Source: Nocardia vermiculata NBRC 100427 (lineage in GTDB: Bacteria; Actinomycetota; Actinomycetes; Mycobacteriales; Mycobacteriaceae). Taken from it: a stretch of DNA of 64,000 nucleotides. This document shows, one piece after another, positions 9,087 through 16,853 of this stretch. Under the pieces are notes generated by a model. That model was not told where the DNA came from. It did no database searches and was given only the letters and a program-made list of their open reading frames with translations. The stretch covers positions 62,001 to 126,000 of the forward strand of contig NZ_BDCA01000020.1 in the NCBI RefSeq assembly GCF_001613265.1. Reading direction: 5' to 3'. Each line of letters opens with the position of its first letter. Within the stretch, counting starts at the first letter, position 1. The position numbers and the translations under genes were made by a program.

Positions 9087-9620
9087 TTACGCCCGCCGGC
9101 AACAGGCCGCCACCGCGGCGGCCGATTCGGTGAGTGCGGCGCGCACCGCGGCATCCGCCACCATGCCGTCGGCGCCGACCATACTGCTCGACACCGTCGT
9201 TCGCAGGCATGCGGATTCGATCTCGTTCGCACCCACATAACCCAGTACCGTGCGCAGCGAGTCCACCGCGCCCGCACCACGCGGGGGCGCGGCCACCGAA
9301 ATCCACGCCACCGGTTTCTCGTGCAGGTCGGCCGTGCCGACGGTCCACTCCAGCAGATTCTTGAGACTGCCCGGCAGCAGGCCCGCGTATTCCGGCGCGC
9401 AGAACAGCACCGCGTCGGCAGCGGCCAGTCGTTCGCGGAGCCGCGCCACCGCCGGTGGGGAGGGCTGATCCCCTGGGACGAATGCCGGAATCGCGAGCAG
9501 CCCGTCGAACAGTTCGGTGGTGACACCGTCGGGCGCGGCATCGGCGAGGGTGCGCAGGGTTGCGGTATTGGTGGAACCGCTGCGAGTGCTTCCGGAGATC
9601 AGCAGGATATGAACGCCCAC
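9087..9620 (-). CDS. NADPH-dependent FMN reductase family protein
   Basis: A 177-residue flavodoxin-fold oxidoreductase. The N-terminal ILLISGSTRSGSTNTATLR is the FMN phosphate loop. CAPEYAGLLPGSLKNLLEW is the family's isoalloxazine-binding motif. These proteins reduce flavins, quinones, chromate or azo compounds with NAD(P)H; the substrate cannot be assigned here. It is read in the same direction as the next gene upstream, 28 bases away, and may share a transcript with it. Confidence 0.88.
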   Translation of the reverse strand: MGVHILLISGSTRSGSTNTATLRTLADAAPDGVTTELFDGLLAIPAFVPGDQPSPPAVARLRERLAAADAVLFCAPEYAGLLPGSLKNLLEWTVGTADLHEKPVAWISVAAPPRGAGAVDSLRTVLGYVGANEIESACLRTTVSSSMVGADGMVADAAVRAALTESAAAVAACCRRA

Positions 9621-9648
9621 AGCGGTATCAAGCGCCGATGCGGGGGCA

Positions 9649-10548
9649 CTATTCCGGGCTCGGCTGTTCCCGGCTCGACGGGGCGGATCCGGCTGCGGTC
9701 GTGGCCGGGTGGATCGCGATCAGGCCCAGTCCGGCGCGGCGTTCGCAGTGCCGGGCCAGTTCCCGGTAGGCGGGTTCACCGATCAGTTCGATCAGTTCGG
9801 GGGCATAGGACTGCCAGACCGGCTTGCTGCCGACGTGGGCGTCGGGCGAGCCCGAGCAGTACCAGGTCAGATCCAGTCCGCCCGAGCCCCAGCCGCGGCG
9901 GTCGTATTCGGTGAGGGTGGTGCGCAGGATCTGTTCGCCGTCGGGGCGGTCCACCCAGTCCTGGGTGCGCCGGATGGGCAGTTGCCAGCACACTTCGGGT
10001 TTCACCGTGAGGGGTTCGAGGCCCTTGCGCAGTGCCATGGTGTGCAGCGCACAGCCGATACCTCCCTCGAAGCCGGGGCGGTTGAGGAAGATGCAGGCGC
10101 CGTCGTAGCGGCGGGTGCGCAGGGCGGGCTCGTCGTCGAGGTCGTCTTCTTCCAGATACCGCTTCTTGCGGACCTTGCCGCTGCTGTCGCGGGCCTCGTC
10201 CATCAGCTGCCAATCCTGCGGGGTCAGCATCTTGACGGCCTTGTGCAGCTTCTTGCGGTCGTCGTCGTCACTGAGGAAGGCGCCGTGCGAACAGCAGCCG
10301 TCGTCCGGCCGGCCCTCGATGATGCCCTGGCAGGCCGGCGTTCCGAAGACACAGGTCCAGTGGGACAGCAGCCAGGTGAGGTCGGCTGCAATCAGATGCT
10401 CGTCGTTTGCCGGGTCGACGAACTCGATCCACTCCCGGGGGAAGTCGAGATCTACCTCGGGCGCCGGATCGATCTTCGTGGCTGGTCTCGGCGTCGCCGG
10501 TGCGTCGTTCGGCTCGGTATGGGCGTGCGCGGATGCTCCTGCGGTCAC
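9649..10548 (-). CDS. Cysteine-rich conserved protein (Rv0495c homologue)
   Basis: A 299-residue cytoplasmic protein corresponding to Rv0495c, which in M. tuberculosis also lies between the senX3-regX3 block and ppx1, in the opposite direction to ppx1. It is rich in cysteine: one in HWTCVFGTPAC, a pair in DDGCCSHGAF, then single ones in GACIFLN, IGCALH, EVCWQLP and WYCSGS. The spacing suggests a metal or iron-sulfur site. DFPREWIEFVDP opens the conserved part. The GTG at 10548 fits the mycobacterial length; the GTG at 10584 would add 12 residues. The C-terminal tail (about 280 onward) is low-complexity. Confidence 0.82.
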   Translation of the reverse strand: MTAGASAHAHTEPNDAPATPRPATKIDPAPEVDLDFPREWIEFVDPANDEHLIAADLTWLLSHWTCVFGTPACQGIIEGRPDDGCCSHGAFLSDDDDRKKLHKAVKMLTPQDWQLMDEARDSSGKVRKKRYLEEDDLDDEPALRTRRYDGACIFLNRPGFEGGIGCALHTMALRKGLEPLTVKPEVCWQLPIRRTQDWVDRPDGEQILRTTLTEYDRRGWGSGGLDLTWYCSGSPDAHVGSKPVWQSYAPELIELIGEPAYRELARHCERRAGLGLIAIHPATTAAGSAPSSREQPSPE

Positions 10549-10657
10549 ATCGCCAGACGCTAACAGTTTCGTCGTCCGGACCACAGTCCCGGCCCGGTGG
10601 GGCGCGTAGTTCCGGTTCGTCCTCCGGCCCTCGCGCCGGTCCCGGTACCGTGTTCCT

Positions 10658-11653
10658 GTGCGGCTCGGTGTCCTCGATGTGGGAAGTAATACCGTCCACC
10701 TGCTTGTGGTGGACGCGCATCGGGGTGCGCATCCGATGCCGATGAGCTCGACGAAGGCCACCCTGCGGCTGTCGGAGAATATGGACGACGCCGGATGCAT
10801 CACCCCCGAGGGTGCGCTCAAGCTGACCCACGCCATCGCCGAATTCGCCGGCATCGCAAGGACGTCCGGCTGCGTCGAGTTGATGCCCTTCGCCACCTCG
10901 GCGCTGCGGGAGGCGGCCAATTCCGACGACGTGCTGGCCCAGGTCCGCGCCGGCTCCGGGGTCGATCTCCGGGTGCTGGCCGGGGTGGACGAGGCGCGGC
11001 TGACCTTCCTGGCCACGCGGCGCTGGTACGGCTGGAGCGCCGGGCGCATCCTCAATCTCGATATCGGTGGTGGCTCGCTCGAGATGAGCAACGGCTGCGA
11101 CGAGGAGCCCGAAGTGGCGCTGTCACTGCAGTTGGGCGCGGGCCGGCTGACCAGAGATTGGTTGCAGGAGGATCCGCCCGGTAAGCGGCGGGTGGCGGTG
11201 TTGCGGGACTGGCTCGACGCCGAACTGGTGGTGCCGGCCAAACAGCTGCTCGCGGTCGGCCGTCCCGATCGCGCCGTCGGCACGTCCAAGACATTCCGCT
11301 CGCTGGCCCGGCTCACCGGTTCCGCACCTTCTTCGGCCGGGCCGCGGGCGCAACGCACCCTCACCAGTTCCGGTTTGCGGCAGGTGATCGCGTTCATCTC
11401 TCGGATGACCGCCGCGGACCGGGCCGAACTGGAAGGTGTCAGTTCGGATCGGTCACAGCAATTGGTGGCCGGCGCACTGGTGGCCGAGGCGAGCATGCGC
11501 GCGCTGTCGCTGGATACGCTCGAAATCTGTCCGTGGGCGCTGCGCGAAGGACTGATCCTGAGGAAACTGGATACCGACCTGGGCACGGACCCGGGTGCGG
11601 GTGGTACTCGGCCCATCGGTGTGCCGGGCCCGACCGAAGCCGTATCGCCATGA
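10658..11653 (+). CDS. ppx: Exopolyphosphatase Ppx1 (Ppx/GppA family)
   Basis: Removes terminal phosphates from polyphosphate, linking phosphate and stringent-response physiology. The 331-residue protein is the short, two-domain actinobacterial type (Rv0496, PPX1). It has the ASKHA-fold phosphate-1 motif LDVGSNTVHLLVVD at the N terminus, the catalytic Glu region SALREAANSDD, and the phosphate-2 motif NLDIGGGSLEMS near residue 131. It lacks the C-terminal HD domain of the longer E. coli enzyme. GTG 10658 is the start. It is followed at 34 bases by the Rv0497 homologue, as in mycobacteria. Confidence 0.93.
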   Translation: MRLGVLDVGSNTVHLLVVDAHRGAHPMPMSSTKATLRLSENMDDAGCITPEGALKLTHAIAEFAGIARTSGCVELMPFATSALREAANSDDVLAQVRAGSGVDLRVLAGVDEARLTFLATRRWYGWSAGRILNLDIGGGSLEMSNGCDEEPEVALSLQLGAGRLTRDWLQEDPPGKRRVAVLRDWLDAELVVPAKQLLAVGRPDRAVGTSKTFRSLARLTGSAPSSAGPRAQRTLTSSGLRQVIAFISRMTAADRAELEGVSSDRSQQLVAGALVAEASMRALSLDTLEICPWALREGLILRKLDTDLGTDPGAGGTRPIGVPGPTEAVSP

Positions 11654-11686
11654 CGCGGAACTCGGTCACATCGGAAAGGACCCAGC

Positions 11687-13174
11687 ATGAGTGAGGATTC
11701 GACCCAGCTGTCGGTCGCTGAACTGCTGGCGCGTAACGGCCAGGGGACGCCGTCCTCCGGCGGCGGGCGCCGGCGGCGCGGTGGGCGCGGCATCGCGGTC
11801 TCCGATCTGACCGGGGACCTGCCGGAGGAACGGGAAGGTTCGTCCTCACATGCGGCGCCGGACGAGCCCGAGCAGCTGCCCGACTACCACTTGGCGTCCG
11901 GTTACGAGACCGAGTCGCCGGCATCCGGACCGATCAACTTCTACGATCCGCTGGCAGGCGACAGCGGTGCGGCCGGCGAACCGGCCTGGGCGCCGAGCTA
12001 CGAGCCGGACAATTTCCGGTCCGCTCCGCCTGCTTCCACCCGGCATGCCGCACCCGAGGCGCCCGCGAATCCGTTCGGCGCCGAGCCCGGGTCGGCCCCG
12101 TCCGGTCGGCGGGCCCGCCGGGAACAGCGCGAAGCGGCCGAGCGGGAGGCTGCCGGTGCATCCTTCGGGGCGCCCGAGGCGCCGGTCGATCCGGGCCCGA
12201 CCGGTCGCCGCCATCGTCCCGAACCCGATGAGCGCCGGACGATGTTCGTTGCCCCGGTACAGCCGGACCCGGGCCCGCCGACGATGGGCTGGGCGCCGCC
12301 GCCCGCGCCCGAACCCGAGGTCGGACGTGGGCAATTCGGTGGCGGTCCCGGTTTCGCGCCGCCACCGAACCCCACCGAGGTCTTCGGACGCAACGGGGCG
12401 GAGGGCCCGGCCCGCAACGGGGCCCCCGCGCCCGGTGGTCTGCCGGCCTGGTCGGCGCGCCGGCGCCCCCCGCCACCGCCCCCGGCTCCCGCCCCCACTC
12501 CCGCGCCGGCGCCGAATTCGGCTCCGCCGGATTTCGACCAGCACCCCGAGCCCGTCGAGGATCGGTCGCCCGGATGGTCGCTGGCCGAGCACGATCAGCA
12601 GTTGTTGTCGGGCCAGACCGTTGCCGGAGATCTGCTGCGCGATGCAGGCGATCAGGACAAACGTCGCGGATCCGGTCGCGATCGCGGCCCTCGGCGCGGT
12701 GTGATCGACCTGCTCGATCCGGCCGAGGCGCGAACCGAGTTCTACGCACCGGTCGAGTTCGACGAACCGGACGACGACTACGACGATGACGAGCTGTACG
12801 ACGAGGACGAGGAACAGCCCGAGCGGTCACGCCGGTCGCTGCTCGACCGGGTCCCGCTGCGCGGCGCACTGCCGAGCCGGCTGCTGTCGAACCGGCTACC
12901 GGCAGGAGACACCAATCGCCGCCAATGGATGATTCTGGGCGGCCAGGCCGTCGGAGCGGCAGTAGCGGGAATGTTGCTGTTCAAGGGCTTCGAGAAGATG
13001 TGGGACGTCATGCCGTTCCTCGCTCTGGTGCTGGCGATGGTGGTGATCCTGGGATTGGTGGCGCTGGTTCGCGTACTGCGCCGCACCGACGACATCTTCA
13101 GCACGGTGATCGCGGTCGTTGTGGGGATCTTCGTGACGCTCGGCCCGCTAGCCTTCCTTCTCAGCACGAACTGA
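11687..13174 (+). CDS. Proline-rich membrane protein (Rv0497 homologue)
   Basis: A 495-residue protein with a long disordered N-terminal half and a membrane-bound C terminus. Residues 1-350 are rich in Pro, Gly, Glu and Arg, with a run of prolines near residue 260 (RRRPPPPPPAPAPTPAP) and an acidic Asp/Glu/Tyr stretch near 360-385. Three membrane helices follow at about 412-432, 441-463 and 472-493. The cytoplasmic tail looks like a protein interaction platform, but no partner is known. Position matches Rv0497 after ppx1. The start has GGAAAGGA upstream. Confidence 0.85.
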   Translation: MSEDSTQLSVAELLARNGQGTPSSGGGRRRRGGRGIAVSDLTGDLPEEREGSSSHAAPDEPEQLPDYHLASGYETESPASGPINFYDPLAGDSGAAGEPAWAPSYEPDNFRSAPPASTRHAAPEAPANPFGAEPGSAPSGRRARREQREAAEREAAGASFGAPEAPVDPGPTGRRHRPEPDERRTMFVAPVQPDPGPPTMGWAPPPAPEPEVGRGQFGGGPGFAPPPNPTEVFGRNGAEGPARNGAPAPGGLPAWSARRRPPPPPPAPAPTPAPAPNSAPPDFDQHPEPVEDRSPGWSLAEHDQQLLSGQTVAGDLLRDAGDQDKRRGSGRDRGPRRGVIDLLDPAEARTEFYAPVEFDEPDDDYDDDELYDEDEEQPERSRRSLLDRVPLRGALPSRLLSNRLPAGDTNRRQWMILGGQAVGAAVAGMLLFKGFEKMWDVMPFLALVLAMVVILGLVALVRVLRRTDDIFSTVIAVVVGIFVTLGPLAFLLSTN

Positions 13175-13187
13175 GCAGGGAGTGGCA

Positions 13188-14069
13188 GTGGGGCACAGCG
13201 ATCAGGCGGGGACCGGCGTTCGGGTGGGTTTGTCGACGGCGTCGGTCTACCCGGAGAATACCGAGGCGGCGTTCCGGTACGCCGCCGAGCTGGGCTACGA
13301 CGGGGTGGAATTGATGGTCTGGGCCGAACCGGCCAGTCAGAGCATCACCACGATCCGGTCGTTCGTGCGGCGCTATGCCGTGCCGGTGCTGGCGATACAC
13401 GCGCCGTGTCTGCTGATCTCGCAGCGGGTCTGGGGGGCGGATCCGGTGTCCAAATTGGAGCGCAGTGTGCGCACCGCCGAGGCGCTGGGTGCCTCGACCG
13501 TGGTGGTACATCCGCCGTTTCGGTGGCAGCGCCGTTATGCGGAGAGTTTCGCCGAGCAGGTCGGCGAACTCGAGCAGAGCGGTCCGGTCGTGGTTGCGGT
13601 GGAGAACATGTTCCCGATGCGCGCCGATTCTCTGTTCGGCCGTCGCGCGGGTTCGGCCCGCCGGCTGGAACGCCGTGGTGGACCCGGGCTCGCTGTGACG
13701 ACGTTCAGCCCGTCCTACGATCCGACCGACACCGGATACCGGAACTACACGCTGGATCTGTCCCATACCGCCACGGCCGGAATGGACCCGCTGGCACTGG
13801 CCGACCGTATGGGTAGTGGTCTGGCGCATCTGCACCTGGCCGACGGCAGCGGCGCCGCGCACGACGAGCATCTGGTGCCGGGCGAAGGTGCACAGCCCTG
13901 TGTGGAGGTCTGTGAATCGCTGGTGCGTAACGGTTTCACCGGCCACGCGGTCATCGAGGTGAACACCCAGAACGCTCGCACCACCGCCGACCGCGCCGCC
14001 ATGCTCACCCGCGCCCTGACCTTCGCCCGAACCCACCTGAACAACCGGCCCGCGCTGGACCGGCGTTAG
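13188..14069 (+). CDS. Sugar phosphate isomerase/epimerase family (Rv0498 homologue)
   Basis: A 293-residue TIM-barrel protein of the xylose-isomerase-like/AP endonuclease 2 family. Likely metal-binding residues sit at strand ends: VLAIHAP, VVVHPPF, VAVENMFP, DLSHTA, HLHLADGSG and AVIEVNT. The substrate is unknown; the family contains isomerases, epimerases and dehydratases. AGGGAG at 13177-13182 fits best with the GTG at 13188; GTG 13182 would overlap that site. Same position as Rv0498. Confidence 0.85.
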   Translation: MGHSDQAGTGVRVGLSTASVYPENTEAAFRYAAELGYDGVELMVWAEPASQSITTIRSFVRRYAVPVLAIHAPCLLISQRVWGADPVSKLERSVRTAEALGASTVVVHPPFRWQRRYAESFAEQVGELEQSGPVVVAVENMFPMRADSLFGRRAGSARRLERRGGPGLAVTTFSPSYDPTDTGYRNYTLDLSHTATAGMDPLALADRMGSGLAHLHLADGSGAAHDEHLVPGEGAQPCVEVCESLVRNGFTGHAVIEVNTQNARTTADRAAMLTRALTFARTHLNNRPALDRR

Positions 14070-14128
14070 CCTCTATACGCTGTAAGGGCCGGACCGGTCC
14101 GACTTCCGGCGTAGCGAGAGGAGCTCGA

Positions 14129-15016
14129 GTGACGGCCACGACGTCGTATTCGTCCCGCCCGGATGTGGTCGATGCGCCGTTCAGTCGCGTCTGCGCGCTG
14201 ACCGAGCTGGAGATCTCCGGTGATACCGCTCGCTACGGTGGCGTGATCGATCCGGTCTGGACGATCGGCTCCAAATTGCACGGCGGCACGATGGTCGCGG
14301 CATCGGCTGCCGCCGCCGTGGCGCGGCTGCGTACCGCGCATCCGGGGCTGGCGGAGATGTTCCCGGTATCCGCGAGCACCGATTTCCTGGGCGCACCCGA
14401 TCCGGGTGCGGTCGAATTCGAGGTTCGTATCCGCAAGACGGGCCGCCAGATCTGCTTGGTGGACGCCGACCTGGTGCAGGGCGGACGCCCGCTGGTGCAT
14501 TCGGCGTTCACATTCGCACATCTGGAGGGCACCGATCCGGCGTACCGCCGCGAGGTGGTCGCCGATATGCCGCCGGAGCCCCCGGCCGGGGCGATCGGCT
14601 ACGAGAAGGATTCCCCGATGGGGCGTCTGGTCAATGTCGCCCAGGGCGCCGATGTGGCGATCGATCCGCAGTGGGCACGGTTCCTGTCCGGTGAACACGG
14701 CGAGCCGCGGCTGCGGTTGTGGATCAGGCCGCGCGATGCCGACGCGAGCGATCCGGACGTGGCCGCGTACTTCGCCATGATGGCCGGCGATATGAGTCCA
14801 CCGGTGCCCGCGAATCTGGGTCACTTCGGCTGGGCGCCGACGGTACAGCTCACCACCTATCTGCGGCGTCGCCCGGCGCCGGGATGGCTGCGGGTGATCG
14901 CGACCGCCCAGGAGATCGGTGAGCGCATGTTCGACGAGGATCAGTTGGTACTCGACAGCACCGGCGCGGTGGTGGCACAGACACGCCAGCTGGCATTGAT
15001 TCCGCTGCCGCGCTGA
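14129..15016 (+). CDS. Acyl-CoA thioesterase-like double hot-dog protein (Rv0499 homologue)
   Basis: A 295-residue protein of the TesB-like thioesterase family, with two hot-dog domains (about 15-135 and 160-290). The N-terminal domain carries the conserved KLHGGTMVAASAAAAV helix and the C-terminal domain GHFGWAPTVQLTTYLRRRP. It may hydrolyse acyl-CoA, but this is an inference from the family. GAGAGGAG lies just upstream of GTG 14129, a good ribosome binding site. It precedes proC in the same direction, with 96 bases between. Confidence 0.82.
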   Translation: MTATTSYSSRPDVVDAPFSRVCALTELEISGDTARYGGVIDPVWTIGSKLHGGTMVAASAAAAVARLRTAHPGLAEMFPVSASTDFLGAPDPGAVEFEVRIRKTGRQICLVDADLVQGGRPLVHSAFTFAHLEGTDPAYRREVVADMPPEPPAGAIGYEKDSPMGRLVNVAQGADVAIDPQWARFLSGEHGEPRLRLWIRPRDADASDPDVAAYFAMMAGDMSPPVPANLGHFGWAPTVQLTTYLRRRPAPGWLRVIATAQEIGERMFDEDQLVLDSTGAVVAQTRQLALIPLPR

Positions 15017-15112
15017 CCCGGCGCCACCCTGCCGGTGGGGTCGCGATCGAAGGGGCGGATCTGCTCGCCCCTGTCCGGTGTCGGCGCCGCCACACGGATA
15101 GCCTCTACTGCC

Positions 15113-15931
15113 ATGACGAGAATTGCGGTGATCGGTGGCGGACGGATCGGCGAGGCGTTGATTGCCGGCCTGCTCGAGGCCGGCCGGCCGGGTAAGGACC
15201 TGGTCGTGGTCGAGATGGTGGCGGCCCGCGCCCAGGTGTTGAGCGAGCGTTTCGGTATCCGGGTCACCGACAGTCTGGCCGAGGCAGCGGCGGGGGTGGA
15301 CGTGCTGGTGGTTGCCGTCAAACCGCACGACGTGGATGCCGTGGTGACCGAGTTGGGCAAGCTCGAACTGGACAACGATCGAGATCAGGTCCTGGTGTCG
15401 CTGGCGGCCGGTGTCACCACCGCTCGGGTGGAGTCGAAGTTGCCGGCGGGTTTCCCGGTGGTCCGGGTGATGCCGAATACCCCGATGCTGGTCGGCCAGG
15501 GGATGAGCGCGATCGCGGCCGGCCGCCACGCCAAGGCCGATCAGCTGGAGATGGTGTCGGAGTTGCTCGGTGCCGTGGGCAAGGTCGTGACCGTCACCGA
15601 GAGCCGGATGGACGCGGTGACCGCGGTCTCGGGTTCCGGGCCCGCCTATTTCTTCCTGGTGGTGGAGGCCATGGTGGAGGCCGGTGTCGGGATGGGCCTG
15701 ACTCGCGACGTGGCCAAGGAACTGGTGGTTCAGACCATGCTGGGTTCGGCGGCACTACTGGAGGAATCCGGTCAGGACCCTTCGGAGTTGCGGGCGGCGG
15801 TGACCTCACCGGCGGGCACCACGGCGGCGGCGGTGCGCGAAATGGAGCGCGCCGGGCTGCGCTCGGCGTTCTGGGAAGGGTTGAATGCGGCCCGGCAGCG
15901 CTCGGTCGAACAGGGTGCGACCGGCGAGTAA
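15113..15931 (+). CDS. proC: Pyrroline-5-carboxylate reductase
   Basis: Last step of proline synthesis: NAD(P)H reduction of pyrroline-5-carboxylate. The 272-residue protein starts with the Rossmann motif IAVIGGGRIGEALIAGLL, contains the middle motif VVRVMPNTPMLVGQGMSAI, and ends with the C-terminal dimerisation domain signature DPSELRAAVTSPAGTTAAAVREMERAGLR. Start ATG 15113. Equivalent to Rv0500 and in the same order. A strong hairpin follows the stop. Confidence 0.96.
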   Translation: MTRIAVIGGGRIGEALIAGLLEAGRPGKDLVVVEMVAARAQVLSERFGIRVTDSLAEAAAGVDVLVVAVKPHDVDAVVTELGKLELDNDRDQVLVSLAAGVTTARVESKLPAGFPVVRVMPNTPMLVGQGMSAIAAGRHAKADQLEMVSELLGAVGKVVTVTESRMDAVTAVSGSGPAYFFLVVEAMVEAGVGMGLTRDVAKELVVQTMLGSAALLEESGQDPSELRAAVTSPAGTTAAAVREMERAGLRSAFWEGLNAARQRSVEQGATGE

Positions 15932-15952
15932 CCACGGTGTGGCCGGCTGGGG

Positions 15953-15987
15953 CTGTCACCGGTCGATGTGACATCGGCTGGTGACAG
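15953..15987. terminator. Long symmetric hairpin after proC
   Basis: The sequence is symmetric about base 15970. The outer arms are CTGTCACC (15953-15960) and GGTGACAG (15980-15987), and the inner palindrome is CGATGT-G-ACATCG (15964-15976); the remaining positions are a G-C pair or wobble pairs. As RNA it would form a hairpin followed by TGCTATTTCT, so it is probably the proC terminator. As DNA it could also be an operator for the small HTH gene that follows. Confidence 0.7.
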
Positions 15988-16109
15988 TGCTATTTCTCCC
16001 ACCCGTCGCAGCAATCCCACTGGTCACGCTAAGCTCGAGGTAGCACGTGCGTGTCTGTTCCGCCGGTGGGGAAGCCGGCGGCGCGGACGTGCCGGAGGTC
16101 AGTGACGCG

Positions 16110-16337
16110 ATGATGTCTGGAAACAGCTCTGCTAGTTCCGGTCCCGTCCTGGGCGGCGGAGGAACACAGTTCCTCACTGTCGCCGAGGTGGCAAATCTCA
16201 TGCGGGTTTCCAAGATGACGGTGTACCGGTTGGTTCATTCGGGAGAACTACCCGCTGTCAGAGTGGGGCGATCGTTCCGGGTGCACGCGAAGGCGGTGCA
16301 CGACTACCTGCAGACGTCGTACTTCGATGCCGGCTGA
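16110..16337 (+). CDS. Small excisionase-like HTH protein (Rv0500A homologue)
   Basis: A 75-residue protein made of one MerR/excisionase-type winged helix. The DNA-binding part is FLTVAEVANLMRVSKMTVYRLVHSGELPAVRVGRSFRVHAKAVHDYL (continuous from about residue 20). Single-domain HTH proteins like this are conserved between proC and the bS22 gene in mycobacteria (Rv0500A), so it is probably a chromosomal regulator and not a phage remnant. ATG 16110 or 16113 is the start; an upstream GTG-type start at 16047 is unlikely. Confidence 0.85.
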   Translation: MMSGNSSASSGPVLGGGGTQFLTVAEVANLMRVSKMTVYRLVHSGELPAVRVGRSFRVHAKAVHDYLQTSYFDAG

Positions 16338-16392
16338 CGCCGGTGTTCGATAGTTCGGCACGTCAGCGGGAGCGGCGGCCGGCGGTGACCAG

Positions 16393-16420
16393 GAACGGGC
16401 ACAGATGGTGCCCGTTTCGT
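16393..16420 (+). terminator. Terminator after the small HTH gene
   Basis: AACGGGCAC (16394-16402) pairs with GTGCCCGTT (16408-16416) around a five-base loop, then TCGTTC follows. It separates the HTH gene from the bS22 leader. The 254-base gap up to 16591 otherwise holds only the probable bS22 promoter and leader. Confidence 0.85.
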
Positions 16421-16591
16421 TCGCCGTGGGTCGGCCCGGTACGATGAACCACCGTTGTGTTACCCGCTGCCGTTGCCTCGGTATCGGCAGCTGAACACTG
16501 GTTGCAGGCGGCCCGCCGAGCGAACCGGAAGATGGGCGTACGTAACCGGCGTGCGTGCCGAGGGTAGAGAGAGAACGCGAGGAACAACCCT

Positions 16592-16693
16592 ATGGGTTCT
16601 GTGATCAAGAAGCGCCGTAAGCGGATGTCGAAGAAGAAGCACCGCAAGCTGCTTCGTCGCACGCGTGTGCAGCGTCGTAAACTCGGCAAGTAA
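16592..16693 (+). CDS. Ribosomal protein bS22 (AURKAIP1/COX24 family)
   Basis: A 33-residue, extremely basic microprotein: [20 protein letters not shown], ending in RRKLGK. This is the actinobacterial small-subunit protein seen in mycobacterial ribosome structures (the Rv0500B product), related to mitochondrial AURKAIP1/COX24. It lies in the 30S subunit near the decoding region and mRNA channel. GAGGAA lies eight bases before the ATG, and a strong terminator follows, so it forms its own short transcript. It is too short for default gene callers and is easily missed. Confidence 0.95.
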
Positions 16694-16718
16694 GCCTTAC
16701 GCGCTGAAAAATCGAATC

Positions 16719-16756
16719 GAAAGCCCGCTGTCGAGCCTCGACGGCGGGCTTTTGCT
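16719..16756 (+). terminator. Terminator after the bS22 gene
   Basis: AAGCCCGC (16721-16728) pairs with GCGGGCTT (16744-16751), and the inner TGTCGA pairs with TCGACG through one wobble. The loop is three to four bases and TTTGCTT follows. An ideal intrinsic terminator. Confidence 0.9.
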
Positions 16757-16853
16757 TCGTCCAACTTAATTTCGCGTTAGAACCCGGTTAACCCCTCGGC
16801 GGCCTCGGAATCTGCCGCTAGTCTGGTATCGGGGAACTCGGCCAAGCAGGGGT

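Noticed and set aside
9649..11793. A 714-codon open frame on the minus strand covering ppx1
   Set aside because: Only the part below about 10548 looks like a protein. The rest is Arg/Ser/Pro-rich shadow of ppx1 and of the following gene, typical of high-GC DNA.
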